Part shown: in pieces, positions 18,502-27,794 of the stretch | How positions within the stretch are numbered: the first letter of the stretch is position 1 | Layout of the letters: every line of letters starts with the position of its first letter | Origin: Paenibacillus algorifonticola | GTDB lineage: Bacteria > Bacillota > Bacilli > Paenibacillales > Paenibacillaceae | DNA: 64,000 nucleotides | Assembly (NCBI RefSeq): GCF_000971975.1 | Contig: NZ_LAQO01000019.1 | Coordinates: forward strand, 62,001-126,000 | Reading direction: 5' to 3' | Position numbers and translations under genes: made by a program | The notes under the pieces: model-generated | Seen by the model: only the letters and a program-made list of their open reading frames with translations | What the model was told of the DNA's origin: nothing | Databases searched by the model: none

Positions 18502-18684
18502 ATGATGGAGGAGAACAAGGAAAGAGAGCTGGATGAAATTAAGCTGCGGCTGGAGAAGCTGGAGCAAGAGCACGGAAAACGGCAAGGCTTGCCTGGCGGA
18601 CTGAAATTCGCTATCGGTTTTGTTGTTGTATTGTTATTAATGTTGATGTCTATCGGTGTCGTTCAATTTGTTTCGGCAGCATGA
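18502..18684 (+). CDS. Small coiled-coil, single-pass membrane protein
   Basis: A 60-residue protein. Residues 1-27 are highly charged with a heptad-like LEKLEQEH pattern that predicts a coiled coil. Residues 36-58 form one membrane helix (FAIGFVVVLLLMLMSIGVV). AGAGGAAGAGG precedes the ATG. It is 51 bp after ugpQ and just upstream of the ABM-fold gene, so it may be the first gene of that small operon. Function unknown. Confidence 0.6.
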   Translation: MMEENKERELDEIKLRLEKLEQEHGKRQGLPGGLKFAIGFVVVLLLMLMSIGVVQFVSAA

Positions 18685-18725
18685 TAATAGCAGGAAGAAA
18701 AAGACAACGGGAGGGCCATGCATTT

Positions 18726-19019
18726 ATGATTTTGGAAGTTGCTATTTTACAGGTTAGGGCGGGGCTCGCAGATTCGTTCGAGGCCAGCTTCAAGGAAGCT
18801 TCGCAAATGATTTCCAGCATGAAAGGCTACGTGCATCATGAGCTGCAGCGCTGCCTGGAGGCGCAAAATAAATACCTGTTACTCGTGAAATGGGAGACGC
18901 TGGAGGATCATACAGAGGGCTTCCGCGGTTCCACGGAATATCTGGAATGGAAGCGGCTGCTGCATCATTATTATGATCCGTTTCCGGTCGTGGAGCATTA
19001 CACGAACATCGAGCTGTAG
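18726..19019 (+). CDS. Antibiotic-biosynthesis-monooxygenase-fold (ABM) protein
   Basis: A 97-residue protein matching the small dimeric alpha/beta-barrel ABM fold: a beta strand MILEVAILQVR, a helix SFEASFKEASQMI, then the paired block YLLLVKWETLEDHTEGFRGS and a histidine-rich C terminus ending VVEHY. Such proteins act as quinol monooxygenases, haem-degrading enzymes or stress proteins; which one cannot be decided here. The ATG at 18726 has GGGAGGG about 10 bases upstream. It is one base short of overlapping the phosphatase gene that follows. Confidence 0.8.
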   Translation: MILEVAILQVRAGLADSFEASFKEASQMISSMKGYVHHELQRCLEAQNKYLLLVKWETLEDHTEGFRGSTEYLEWKRLLHHYYDPFPVVEHYTNIEL

Positions 19020-19020
19020 G

Positions 19021-19344
19021 ATGAGCAAGCTATTATTTATATGCAGCCGGAACAAATGGCGCAGCTTGACAGCTGAAACGGTGCTGAATGGTGTTGATGG
19101 ACATGAGGTGCGTTCTGCCGGAACGGAGCCGCAGGCTAGAGTGCGAGTGACCGAAGGCCACATCGGCTGGGCTGATGTTATTTTTGTCATGGAGAAAAAG
19201 CATTTGCGCCGTATGCAGGAGAAGTTTCCCCATGCTTTGAGCGAGAAGCGGGTCATTTGCCTCTACATTCCCGATGAATACGAATATATGAATGCGGATC
19301 TTATACAACTGCTGCAAGCTGCCGTTATAGAATATATGAGGTAG
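19021..19344 (+). CDS. Low-molecular-weight protein tyrosine phosphatase-like protein
   Basis: A 107-residue short form of the LMW-PTP fold. The P-loop CSRNKWRSLTAE (cysteine near residue 9) contains the diagnostic C-x5-R-S sequence. The middle contains RSAGT and WADVIFVMEKKHLRRM, as in known short Firmicute members. A late IPDEYEYM region replaces the usual DPY acid loop: DEY could supply the general acid. It begins two bases after the ABM gene stop, so the two are co-transcribed. Confidence 0.85.
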   Translation: MSKLLFICSRNKWRSLTAETVLNGVDGHEVRSAGTEPQARVRVTEGHIGWADVIFVMEKKHLRRMQEKFPHALSEKRVICLYIPDEYEYMNADLIQLLQAAVIEYMR

Positions 19345-19352
19345 AGGTAGAC

Positions 19353-19381
19353 GGCGGGGCTTATGGGCTCCGCCTTTTTTC
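19353..19381 (+). terminator. Rho-independent terminator
   Basis: GGCGGGGC pairs with GGGCTCCGCC (one bulge) and is followed by T6-7. It is just downstream of the phosphatase stop. Confidence 0.8.
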
Positions 19382-19820
19382 TAGGCTGTATTTGCAAACT
19401 AGAGTCGGCATGCTGCTCCTTGCTTAACTCTTATTCGAGGCCAATCTCATCTAACGATTCAAAGCTTAAGGAACCGCCGCATGCGATTGTTGCTAGGACC
19501 ACACAGCTAGGGATACCCCCCCCCCTTTTTTGAAGGACTGAGGTTCCGCTATTCTGGCTTTTGATCCGATTTTTGGCCGTAAGCGGACAGGAAATCCGTT
19601 ATTGCCCTCCTCATCCCGTCAAAATGGCTTTTGGCAGCATATTAACGGCTCCTGAGTCCGCAGACTGTGCCTTAACCCGTGATTTTGTTGAAATAGCGGC
19701 TGCTGTGTCCATCAAGTCTATCCTTGTGTCTTTGTGATCGGAGCAAACCCCTGAAACGAAGCGCACGACGCTTGCTCCGATCATTATTTTTAATATGAAT
19801 AATAGAGGTGGCATTTAATT
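19382..19820. other. Intergenic region with C10-T6 tract and repeat copy
   Basis: About 440 bp with no convincing gene. It contains a C10 run followed by T6 at 19516-19531 and a family II inverted-repeat element at 19535-19710. The promoter and AGAGGTGG ribosome site of the next gene are at its right end. Confidence 0.6.
19535..19710 (+). repeat. Family II nested inverted-repeat element, copy A
   Basis: About 176 bp. The ends are imperfect inverted repeats: GGACTGAGGTTCCGCTATT at the left and the complement of GGACACAGCAGCCGCTATT at the right, 14 of 19 matching. An inner pair is formed by CGGACAGGAAATCCGTTA (about 19583-19600) and AACGGCTCCTGAGTCCGC (about 19644-19661). Layout and sequence match copy B at 55695-55877. 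It encodes no transposase, so it is MITE-like or a structured RNA repeat. Confidence 0.75.
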
Positions 19821-20225
19821 ATGAACAATAGTCATCCCAGATATGTTACCCGAAGCGCTGTGGAGGGTCTTGTAGAGAAAATGAAGTTGCCAGCTCCAGG
19901 TGAATTCACACAAGACTGGGAATATGAAGTTGCTGATTCCACTAGAATCGGTGAATTCCTGCATGCTTATGAAAATATGGATTTAAACCTCGAAGAAAAA
20001 TTTGCTTTAATGATCATTATTGTTGAATCATACAACGATGCGATTTTGGGAAACAAGGTCGAGGAAAATATGGCTGAGCTCATAAAATATCATCTAATAA
20101 GGGATATTAATATTCATATAAATACCATTTATTATTGGGCGAAACTTGATGAGGATGATATTGAAAATGTTTTTGCTATAACGCCTTTTATGAGAGAACT
20201 GGCTGCTATAGATAAAAAAATGTAG
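19821..20225 (+). CDS. Hypothetical protein, helical, immunity-protein-like size
   Basis: A 134-residue acidic helical protein with no signal peptide or membrane segment. It contains DWEYEVADSTRIGEFLHAYE and EEKFALMIIIVESYNDAI. The composition and the isolated position resemble orphan immunity-type proteins of Firmicutes, but no family is recognised and no toxin gene adjoins it, so this is only a suggestion. AGAGGTGG lies 9-10 bases before the ATG. It is AT-richer than the flanking genes. Confidence 0.65.
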   Translation: MNNSHPRYVTRSAVEGLVEKMKLPAPGEFTQDWEYEVADSTRIGEFLHAYENMDLNLEEKFALMIIIVESYNDAILGNKVEENMAELIKYHLIRDINIHINTIYYWAKLDEDDIENVFAITPFMRELAAIDKKM

Positions 20226-20425
20226 CTTATACAGCTATTTCGAAAAAATACACATTGAAATCCGCTCTTATTTCGTAAGTGATTGCAAGCGATGGCCCAA
20301 TAATTTCTTGCGAATTTCGACATATTCGTTTAATATTTTCACCATACATAGTGCTTGAAGCATGTTAGTTTTGGGTAGCGGACTAGTAAAAAAGGCTGGG
20401 TTTGATGCGAGAGGAAGAGGATCGG

Positions 20426-22180
20426 ATGATCGGATTTTTCAGGAAACGTTTAGTGGCACGCATTGTTGCGGTAGTTACGCTAGTCATTATTATTATCTCT
20501 GGCGGCAGTGTATTGCTGCAGCTGGCGAACATGAAGTCAGCTGCTCAGGAGGCCATTTCCAGTTATAACATCCAGATTGCCCAGAGCTACGTCAACCAGC
20601 TGGATACAGCTACTTATGCTGAGTTTGCCAAAGAACCGAAGGAAAATGATTTATTTTTGACCATACGTGATGAGCTCGATGATTTTCGGGTGCGCATTGG
20701 CGCCATGTATGTGTATTTCGTGAAAATAGATGACAAGGGCACGCCGCTTATTATGGTAGACGGCATGAAGGATGTAGATAAGGCATCGCCGATCAATGAA
20801 GTGACCGATATGCCGGGCGATGCGGTTCAGGAGCTGCTGCAAGGGAAAACGGCCAGCTCGCAGATTATTGATAATGAGGAATACGGCAAATATATTTCAT
20901 CGTATGCTCCCATATTGGACAGCAGCGGCGCATTCATTGGCGTCATCGGCATTGATACGGCTGTTTCGGTTATTGGCGATATTGAATCGGATATTATTAA
21001 GTCGAGCATTCCCTTTTATGCGCTGCTGCTGTTCATTACGGTTGCAGGCATAGCGATCGTATTGCGCTTCGTCGTGAAGGGACTCAGACCGCTGAAAGTA
21101 TTGAAGGCCAGTGTGGATAAAATGGCGCATGGCGAGCTGGCGCAGGCCAATCAGATTTTGACGGCGTATCATCTCAGAAGTGAGGATGAAATCGGCAGTA
21201 CGTTTAAAGCGATGATTCATATGTCCGGCAACTTGAATAAAATTATTAGCGATATGGTGGCAGGTGTCGCGGCAACGACGGATATTTTAGTAGATTCGAC
21301 GGAGCAATTCAGCCGCAATGCGGAGGAGATGCTGGTCATGAGCAAGACGGTTGACCATTCCGTGCAGCATATCCGGCAGGGCGCACATACGCAGAAGCAA
21401 GGCGCAAGCGACAGCGCGAATGCGATGGAGGAAATCGCTAAAGGAATCACCAGCGTATCCGAGTCTTCTACCGCGGTTTCGGATGCGGCAACAAGTGCGC
21501 TGGCTACAGCACAATCCGGCAAGCAAAGCATGACAGAGATGAAAAATCAGATGGAGAATATTTCTTCCGTAGCCGGCGATGTGGTGGCGATGGTGGAAGT
21601 GCTGAGCGGCTACTCGCAGGAAATTGGCGGGGCGCTGCAAGCGGTTCGGGATTTTGCCACCCAGACGAAGCTGCTGGCGCTGAATGCTTCGATTGAAGCG
21701 GCCCATGCAGGCGAACATGGCAAAGGCTTCGCCGTTGTAGCCGATGAAGTGCGGAAGCTGGCGGAGGCTTCAAGCTTATCGGTACAGATGATATCGGATT
21801 TGCTGCTTGGCATTCAGCAGGAGTCCCAGCAAATCGGCACGCAGATGGGTGTTACCGCGAAAGAGATTGGCCAAGGCGTGGCGATTACGACGGAAGCAGA
21901 GCTGGCTTTTACGCATGTGGTGGACGCTTTCCGCATCGTGACGCATCGCATTCAAGAAGTATCCGCATCGGCAGAGGAGATGACAGCAGGTTCTGAGGAA
22001 GCTGCGGCGTCCGTCCATGCGATTTCGCATATTGCATCTGGCGTTTCGGAACGCTCCGATGAAATTTATCGCTTGACCAGCGAGCAGTCGGTCATGTTCC
22101 AGAAGGTCGCGCAAACGTCGAGTTTGCTTCGGCAGCAGACACATGAAATGAGCGAAGCCGTGAAAAAGGTTAACGTATAA
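20426..22180 (+). CDS. Methyl-accepting chemotaxis protein
   Basis: A 584-residue chemoreceptor. A membrane helix at about 9-30 is followed by an extracellular Cache-type ligand domain (about 31-190), a second helix at about 192-215, a HAMP region, and a long cytoplasmic signalling coil with the hairpin tip sequence TKLLALNASIEAAHAGEHGK and FAVVADEVRKLAE. The extracellular part includes KIDDKGTPLIMVDG and IGVIGIDTAV, typical of a PAS-like Cache fold. Of the available starts, ATG 20426 has AGAGGAAGAGG upstream and begins with a basic membrane anchor. The ligand is unknown. Confidence 0.93.
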   Translation: MIGFFRKRLVARIVAVVTLVIIIISGGSVLLQLANMKSAAQEAISSYNIQIAQSYVNQLDTATYAEFAKEPKENDLFLTIRDELDDFRVRIGAMYVYFVKIDDKGTPLIMVDGMKDVDKASPINEVTDMPGDAVQELLQGKTASSQIIDNEEYGKYISSYAPILDSSGAFIGVIGIDTAVSVIGDIESDIIKSSIPFYALLLFITVAGIAIVLRFVVKGLRPLKVLKASVDKMAHGELAQANQILTAYHLRSEDEIGSTFKAMIHMSGNLNKIISDMVAGVAATTDILVDSTEQFSRNAEEMLVMSKTVDHSVQHIRQGAHTQKQGASDSANAMEEIAKGITSVSESSTAVSDAATSALATAQSGKQSMTEMKNQMENISSVAGDVVAMVEVLSGYSQEIGGALQAVRDFATQTKLLALNASIEAAHAGEHGKGFAVVADEVRKLAEASSLSVQMISDLLLGIQQESQQIGTQMGVTAKEIGQGVAITTEAELAFTHVVDAFRIVTHRIQEVSASAEEMTAGSEEAAASVHAISHIASGVSERSDEIYRLTSEQSVMFQKVAQTSSLLRQQTHEMSEAVKKVNV

Positions 22181-22227
22181 GGCAATAGAGCAAGAGCGGG
22201 GCGCATGCGGGCGTCCCGCTTATTTTT

Positions 22228-22327
22228 AAATATAAGAATTTATAAGGTTCACACTTATAATGGGCTTATATTTCATCGCGAAACAGTAGCTTTGCCGCCA
22301 GAGGACGGCTTCAGCCATTTACGCTTG
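22228..22327 (+). repeat. Family I structured repeat, copy R2
   Basis: 100 bp with the same AT hairpin plus GC hairpin layout as R1. The two can be aligned end to end with only scattered differences, most of them in loops or compensating in stems. It lies in the gap between the chemoreceptor and the metallophosphoesterase genes. Confidence 0.85.
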
Positions 22328-22407
22328 GTTCAGAAATAGAAACAGGTATAATAGATAAGAGGAAAGAGTAGGAAATGATAGAGGAAGAGAAAGAAGAGGA
22401 GGAGCTT

Positions 22408-23340
22408 ATGCGCAAGCCGTTAAAAAGAGTAGGGATATTCATAGCCGCTGTAGCTGCTATCGTCGTTTTTCTTTATTTTCAAAATAATGCTTTGACGGTG
22501 TCGTCATTTCAGCTTTCGTCGGCCAAGCTGCCGCAGGGGCTGAAAGACTTTACGATTGTGCAGCTGTCCGATGTGCATGGCAAAAGATTTGGCGACAATC
22601 AGCAGCGGCTCGTTCGCAAGGTGGAAAATCAGCAGCCGAACATCATCGTCGTTACAGGCGATTTAATTGATAGCAGGCGTGGAGGCGAGGCGGAAAGCCT
22701 TGAGCTAATGGCAGAAATCGTTAAGCTGGCGCCTGTTTATTATGTGACGGGCAATCATGAATATGCTTACGCACGTTACCCGGAGCTGGAGAAAAAGCTG
22801 CTGGAGCTTGGCGTTCATGTCCTGCGGAATGAAGCGGAAAGCATTCCTGTTGGAAGTAATAATGGAATTGGAGCTGGAGAGATCCGGCTGCTCGGCATCG
22901 ATGATCCGAAATTTTCTACGATTGGCGGACATGATGCGGAGGCGGCTGAGCAGAATATTCAAGCAGCCATCGAAGACTTTTCTAAGATATCCGGGATGGC
23001 TGATACGAATGCCATTACGAAAGCGGAAGTGGGAAAGCAAACGGAAAACGGGCCGTACACGATATTATTGTCCCATCGTCCCGAATTGTTTGACGTCTAT
23101 GTTCGTGCTGGAATGGATCTGACATTCTCGGGACATGCCCATGGCGGGCAAGTCAGGCTGCCATTCATTGGCGGACTCGTCGCTCCGGGGCAGGGCTTTC
23201 TGCCCGTGTACGATGCAGGCCAATATGCGAACGGGGAAACGAATATGCTGGTCAGCAGAGGGCTTGGCAACAGTATCGTTCCCCAGCGCTTGTTCAATCG
23301 CCCAGAAATAGTTGTCGTGAAGCTGTCAGCTGTTAGTTAG
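22408..23340 (+). CDS. Membrane-anchored metallophosphoesterase
   Basis: A 310-residue calcineurin-like phosphoesterase. One N-terminal membrane anchor (about residues 6-24) precedes the domain. Metal-binding motifs appear in order: LSDVHG, VTGDLID, VTGNHEY, LSHRPE and SGHAHGGQ. This is the YkuE-like type, which in B. subtilis is attached to the cell envelope. The ATG at 22408 has AGGAGG 5-6 bases upstream; a longer start at 22375 would add only acidic residues. The physiological substrate is unknown. Confidence 0.92.
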   Translation: MRKPLKRVGIFIAAVAAIVVFLYFQNNALTVSSFQLSSAKLPQGLKDFTIVQLSDVHGKRFGDNQQRLVRKVENQQPNIIVVTGDLIDSRRGGEAESLELMAEIVKLAPVYYVTGNHEYAYARYPELEKKLLELGVHVLRNEAESIPVGSNNGIGAGEIRLLGIDDPKFSTIGGHDAEAAEQNIQAAIEDFSKISGMADTNAITKAEVGKQTENGPYTILLSHRPELFDVYVRAGMDLTFSGHAHGGQVRLPFIGGLVAPGQGFLPVYDAGQYANGETNMLVSRGLGNSIVPQRLFNRPEIVVVKLSAVS

Positions 23341-23357
23341 CGCCCGTTGGTGGGCGG

Positions 23358-23954
23358 TTATGGCGCTTCTGCTGCATTTAATTGGGTAATCCCACCGATG
23401 ATTAATGGAACGATTTTGCTGGCTAAGGCGGATGGGGACTCCTGTCTGCCTTCCTGGTTCCATTGATAGGTGATGCCATAAATCGACCAGCTTAACAAGG
23501 TAGCAGCATGCTCCAGCGTTTTTTGATCCTTGTGGGGATTTCCTTGTGTCAGCAGTTGAAGAATAAAATCATCCAATTGCTTTTTAATATTTTTTTCAAT
23601 AATAGGTGCGACTGAATCGTATTTCTTGAGGCATTTATTGCTGGATTCATGGTAATCGCATAATGAAAAAATAAGCTCCTGAACCGTTTCCTCCGTCAAA
23701 CGCGCCCGGGCATCAACCCGCTTCAGAACATATTCCATAAAGGCATCCGCTAATAAAGCTTCAAGCAAGGCATATTTATCTGGAAAATGGGCATAAAACG
23801 TCGCCCGATTAATCGTCGCTTTTTTTGTAATGTCCATAATGGTCATCGTGTGAAAGTCCATATGATTTAATTGCCACATGAAAGCATCTAAAATTAATTG
23901 GCGTGTTCGAATGACACGCGGATCATTTGGGTTTGGAGCAAAAACGCCTGACAT
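23358..23954 (-). CDS. TetR/AcrR family regulator
   Basis: A 198-residue regulator. The N-terminal helix-turn-helix contains MTIMDITKKATINRATFYAH followed by FPDKYALLEALL. The C-terminal ligand domain is of the larger TetR_C type. The ATG at 23954 has AGGAGG 8-9 bases upstream. It is divergent from the Old Yellow Enzyme homologue at 24226, so it probably represses that gene and itself from the shared 270-bp region, with an electrophile or quinone as the likely effector. This is inferred from gene order. Confidence 0.88.
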   Translation of the reverse strand: MSGVFAPNPNDPRVIRTRQLILDAFMWQLNHMDFHTMTIMDITKKATINRATFYAHFPDKYALLEALLADAFMEYVLKRVDARARLTEETVQELIFSLCDYHESSNKCLKKYDSVAPIIEKNIKKQLDDFILQLLTQGNPHKDQKTLEHAATLLSWSIYGITYQWNQEGRQESPSALASKIVPLIIGGITQLNAAEAP

Positions 23955-24225
23955 TCTCAAAGCCTCCTCTTTCGTACATCTAAGTCTCCTCCTATTATAA
24001 ACATGTGTTGTTTAACCAACCAGTAATTTTTTGAAAGGCGACAATTTTCTTCTTGCTTCGCTTAAGCAACAAAATGAGCAACTTGTCTGTTGAAAGAGGC
24101 TAAAAACCTTGTTAATATTTCACTCGTACCCCATTTGATTGCGTGCAACGAAGGGCAATTAAGTGTACAAGTGGCGGCCGCTCATCGAAAGAAAACGATC
24201 AGCGAAAATAGAGGAGGCGTTATTT

Positions 24226-25350
24226 TTGAGCAATAAACAGCAGGAAACGCATTTAACCGAAGCCTTATTTCAACCTTATACGATTCATAATTTGACTATA
24301 CCGACCCGTATTGTAATGGCGCCTATGTCACGTGGTTTTTCACCAAATGGTGTGCCAGGGCCCGATGTCGCTGCCTACTATCGTCGCCGCGCCGAAAATG
24401 GTGTTGGACTTATAGTGACCGAAGGAACCGTCATTAACCACCCAGCTGCGACGAGTGAGCCAACTTTGCCGCATATTTATGGAGAAGCCGCTTTAAACGG
24501 TTGGGCGGAAGTGGTCAGACAAGTGCATGAAGCTGGCGGCAAAATTTTTCCGCAAATTTGGCATATGGGCATTGCACGTCCTGCTGGCTCCCAGCCCAAT
24601 CCGGATGCGCTGTCGATCGGTCCATCAGGACTTGATCTGGATGGTAATAAAGTGGGCGAGCCGATGACAGAAGAAGAAATCGCAAACGTTATTCAGATTT
24701 ATGTGGATGCAGCAGTAAATGCGAAAAAAATTGGCTTTGACGGTATCGAGCTGCACGGTGCTCACGGTTATCTCATTGATCAATTTTTGTGGGAGCAAAC
24801 GAATGTGCGGACGGATCGCTATGGCGGCAGCATGATGAAACGTGCTCAATTTGCCGTAGAGGTTATCCAGGCTATCCGCGCTGCCGTAGGCCCTGACTAT
24901 CCGATTGCCATCCGCATATCGCAATGGAAAATGAACGATTACAACGCGAAGCTTGTCGATACGCCGGAGCAGCTGGAGCAATTGCTGAGTGTTTTGGTGA
25001 AAGCGGGGGTGGACATTTTTCACTGCTCGACGCGCCGCTTCTGGGAGCCTGAGTTCGAAGGCTCTGAGCTTAATTTTGCAGGATGGGTGAAGAAGCTGAC
25101 GGGCAAAACGACGATTACAGTTGGCTCTGTGGGGCTGGATACGGATTATGTGTCGCTTTACACAGAAGGCAAAGGGGCGGGGCATACGGATATTGATGCT
25201 TTACTGGAGCGGCTGGACAACGATGAATTTGATCTTGTAGCCGTTGGACGCGCGCTTTTGGGCGATCCGGCATGGGCCACGAAAATACGCGAAGGCCGAA
25301 TGAATGAGCTTCAAGCTTTCACGCCGGAAGTGCTCGCTACGCTCGTATAA
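24226..25350 (+). CDS. NADH:flavin oxidoreductase, Old Yellow Enzyme family
   Basis: A 374-residue FMN enzyme. It has RIVMAPMSRGF at the FMN site, EGTVI, HMGIARP, the substrate-binding pair in ELHGAHGYLIDQFLW, then TDRYGGS and VGRALLGDPAWA at the phosphate end. Members reduce activated C=C bonds or nitro compounds. The TTG at 24226 is chosen because GAGGAGG lies 8 bases upstream, and homologous sequence starts shortly after. The frame stays open to 24163, but that start lacks a ribosome site. It is divergent from a TetR gene. Terminator at 25395-25439. Confidence 0.92.
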   Translation: MSNKQQETHLTEALFQPYTIHNLTIPTRIVMAPMSRGFSPNGVPGPDVAAYYRRRAENGVGLIVTEGTVINHPAATSEPTLPHIYGEAALNGWAEVVRQVHEAGGKIFPQIWHMGIARPAGSQPNPDALSIGPSGLDLDGNKVGEPMTEEEIANVIQIYVDAAVNAKKIGFDGIELHGAHGYLIDQFLWEQTNVRTDRYGGSMMKRAQFAVEVIQAIRAAVGPDYPIAIRISQWKMNDYNAKLVDTPEQLEQLLSVLVKAGVDIFHCSTRRFWEPEFEGSELNFAGWVKKLTGKTTITVGSVGLDTDYVSLYTEGKGAGHTDIDALLERLDNDEFDLVAVGRALLGDPAWATKIREGRMNELQAFTPEVLATLV

Positions 25351-25394
25351 ACGATTCGACCCGAGGAGAAGAGCCGCCGATTGGGATAAAAGAA

Positions 25395-25439
25395 AGAAGC
25401 TTTCGCTACCCGTCAATAATGGGGCGAAAGCTTCTTTTT
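25395..25439. terminator. Bidirectional terminator
   Basis: AGAAGCTTTCGC pairs perfectly with GCGAAAGCTTCT and is followed by T5. It lies between the flavin oxidoreductase and the convergent amino acid transporter operon. Confidence 0.8.
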
Positions 25440-25490
25440 GATTTGCAGCAATTGATCTACAGCAATCTTTTTTACAACAAGTATCCCAGC

Positions 25491-26213
25491 CTAGAGCACT
25501 TTACTTAGAAAAGCTTGCGTACGCTCATGCTGCGGCGCATCGAAAATCGCAGCGGGCGAACCTTGCTCGACAATATAACCGCCATCCATGAAAATAACAC
25601 GGTCGGCTACTTCGCGGGCGAAGCCCATCTCATGCGTTACGACGACCATCGTAATGCCTTCATGAGCCAAATCCTTCATGACCTGAAGCACCTCGCCGAC
25701 CATTTCCGGGTCCAGCGCGGATGTTGGCTCGTCGAACAGCATGACCCGCGGATTCATCGCCAGCGCGCGAGCGATTGCCACACGCTGCTGCTGTCCGCCA
25801 GACAATCGAGCGGGATATTCATCTTTTTTCGCAGCAAGACCGACTTTATCCAGCAGCGCTAATGCCTGCTTCTCGTTCTCCGCCTTGCTCGCTTTCTTAA
25901 TATGCTTAGGCGCAAGCATGATGTTCTCCAGCACCGTCAAATGCGGAAACAGATTAAACTGCTGGAACACCATGCCGACATTTTGCCGCAGCTTATCGAT
26001 ATTGGTCTTTGGCGCCGTGACAGTCACCTCGCCGATTTTCACAACACCGGCTGTTACTTCTTCCAGCAAATTAAGGCAGCGAAGGAAGGTGCTTTTGCCT
26101 GAACCGGAAGGGCCGATGATGCAGACGACTTCCTTTTCGGTAATAGTGGTGGAAATATCCCGCAGCACCTCGTTGTCACCAAACTTTTTCTGCAAACCTT
26201 CTACAATGATCAT
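25491..26213 (-). CDS. Polar amino acid ABC transporter ATPase
   Basis: A 240-residue GlnQ-type ATPase. Walker A is GPSGSGKST (near residues 34-42), the signature LSGGQQQRVAIARA, and Walker B VMLFDEPTSALDPE. The H-loop is VVTHEMGFA. It powers uptake of a polar amino acid. Its ATG overlaps the permease stop (ATGA) and GAAAGGAGG lies upstream. It is last in an operon of binding protein, permease and ATPase. The exact substrate (glutamine, cystine or other) cannot be read from sequence. Confidence 0.93.
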   Translation of the reverse strand: MIIVEGLQKKFGDNEVLRDISTTITEKEVVCIIGPSGSGKSTFLRCLNLLEEVTAGVVKIGEVTVTAPKTNIDKLRQNVGMVFQQFNLFPHLTVLENIMLAPKHIKKASKAENEKQALALLDKVGLAAKKDEYPARLSGGQQQRVAIARALAMNPRVMLFDEPTSALDPEMVGEVLQVMKDLAHEGITMVVVTHEMGFAREVADRVIFMDGGYIVEQGSPAAIFDAPQHERTQAFLSKVL

Positions 26214-26866
26214 TTCAGGCTCAGCCTCCTTTCAAGCACACGGGACAGGCGTGAAATACCGTAAATAATGATGAAATACAAGACGCCGACCGTTCCCCAA
26301 ATTTCAAAAGCGCGGTAGTTGGTAGAAATGATAATTTCACCGCTCTGGGTCAGCTCCTTAATGCCGATAACCGACAACAGCGACGTATCCTTGATGCTGA
26401 TCGTGCACTGATTGACGAAAGCGGGAATCATCCGGCGGAACGCCTGCGGCAAAATGACGAGGCGCATCGTCTGCACCTGGCTCAGACCAAGCGAGCGAGC
26501 AGCTTCCCGCTGTCCTTTATCGATCGACGAAATGCCGGCGCGGAAAATTTCCGCAATATAGGCGCCGGCATTGGCGCTGATCGCAATGATCCCAGCCGTC
26601 TCCGCAGGTATGCGGATATCGAGAAAGGCTGGCAAGGCGAAATAGATGAAAAAGACTTGAACGAGCAGCGGCGTACCGCGAATAATATCGATATAAAGCG
26701 TTGCAATAAACTTTAAAATTTTATTCGATGATGTATTCATTAATCCCGTAATTAATCCGATTGCGAATGCAATCAGCAGCGAGATTACAACAATTTTGAC
26801 CGTTATCCATAACCCTTGCAACAGCAAAGGCATCGCATCCACAATAACTTGCCACGAGGACATCAT
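26210..26866 (-). CDS. Polar amino acid ABC transporter permease
   Basis: A 218-residue permease of the HisM/GlnP type with about five membrane helices and the cytoplasmic EAA loop GQREAARSLGLSQVQTMRLV. One permease gene suggests a homodimer. ATG 26866 has AAGGAG 11 bases upstream; the GTG at 26875 is too close to it. The gene follows the binding-protein gene by about 40 bases. Confidence 0.92.
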   Translation of the reverse strand: MMSSWQVIVDAMPLLLQGLWITVKIVVISLLIAFAIGLITGLMNTSSNKILKFIATLYIDIIRGTPLLVQVFFIYFALPAFLDIRIPAETAGIIAISANAGAYIAEIFRAGISSIDKGQREAARSLGLSQVQTMRLVILPQAFRRMIPAFVNQCTISIKDTSLLSVIGIKELTQSGEIIISTNYRAFEIWGTVGVLYFIIIYGISRLSRVLERRLSLK

Positions 26867-26906
26867 GAAATCCACAGCTCCTTCATTTCACAGGATGTCT
26901 TCGTCG

Positions 26907-27707
26907 TTATTTTGCAGACGTTCCTATATATTTGTTAATGATTTCATCGTATTTGCCGCTTTCCTTCAGCTTCTTGATGCCATCATTGATTTTTTGCAGC
27001 AGTTCCTCGTTGTCTTTGCTAACTGCGATTCCGTACTGGTCGCCTGTAAGCCTTTCGCCAACGATTTTCAGATTAGCGTTTGAATCAACCGCCAGCTTGT
27101 AGGAGATAACCGGGTAATCTTCAATGGTAGCATCGGCATTTTTGTTGACAACCTCTTGGAACATCGCTGGGCTACTGTCAAAATAATTAAGGGTTATGCC
27201 GTATTCTTTTGCTAATTCCTCGGCTTTTTTAGAGCCAGCTGTCCCTTTTTTAATCGCAATGACTTTGCCCTTCAAATCCTCTGGCTTCGTAATCGAGTCA
27301 TTATCCGAATGGACGACTAGCGATAAACCTGCTTCAAAATACGTATCGGACAGGTTCACAACCTGCTTGCGCTCCTCAGTAATGCTGATTCCGGCAATGG
27401 CAGCGTCAAGCTGATTAGCAGAAATGGCTGGGATAATGCCCTTGAAGTTCATCGGCTTCAAATCAACCTTAAAGCCTTCCAGCTCGCCAATAGCGTTGAT
27501 CAAATCGATGTCGATGCCGACATATTTGCCGTCCTGCTCGTATTCAAATGGCGGGAACGTAGCATCTGTTCCAATGGTATACGTTACAACCTCATTCGAT
27601 GTACCCGTGCCTTCGGAGGCGGCTGGTGCATTTCCGTTGCTGCTGCCGCAAGCGCTAAGGGTAAGAGCAAGCAGGCCGGTAATTAAAAGTGATCCGATTT
27701 TCTTCAT
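26907..27707 (-). CDS. Polar amino acid ABC transporter substrate-binding lipoprotein
   Basis: A 266-residue family-3 solute-binding lipoprotein with lipobox LSAC near residue 19. The mature part contains YTIGTDATFPPFEYEQDGKYVG and GIDIDLINAI, the usual ligand-binding opening, and a second-lobe block PEDLKGKVIAIKKGTAG. ATG 27707 starts the signal peptide. A hairpin CCGACA/TGTCGG followed by T-rich sequence lies upstream at about 27795-27813, in the likely leader, and could be an attenuator. It is the first gene of the three-gene operon. Confidence 0.92.
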   Translation of the reverse strand: MKKIGSLLITGLLALTLSACGSSNGNAPAASEGTGTSNEVVTYTIGTDATFPPFEYEQDGKYVGIDIDLINAIGELEGFKVDLKPMNFKGIIPAISANQLDAAIAGISITEERKQVVNLSDTYFEAGLSLVVHSDNDSITKPEDLKGKVIAIKKGTAGSKKAEELAKEYGITLNYFDSSPAMFQEVVNKNADATIEDYPVISYKLAVDSNANLKIVGERLTGDQYGIAVSKDNEELLQKINDGIKKLKESGKYDEIINKYIGTSAK

Positions 27708-27794
27708 AAATGAAAACCCCATTTCCATTAATGTTAGACTTATTAACCTTCTGCCACCTATTTTAATAATCCGACTATATAAAATAATAAAATC

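Noticed and set aside
19611..19814. A 67-residue minus-strand open frame
   Set aside because: Most of it is the family II repeat and its flank; there is no ribosome site.
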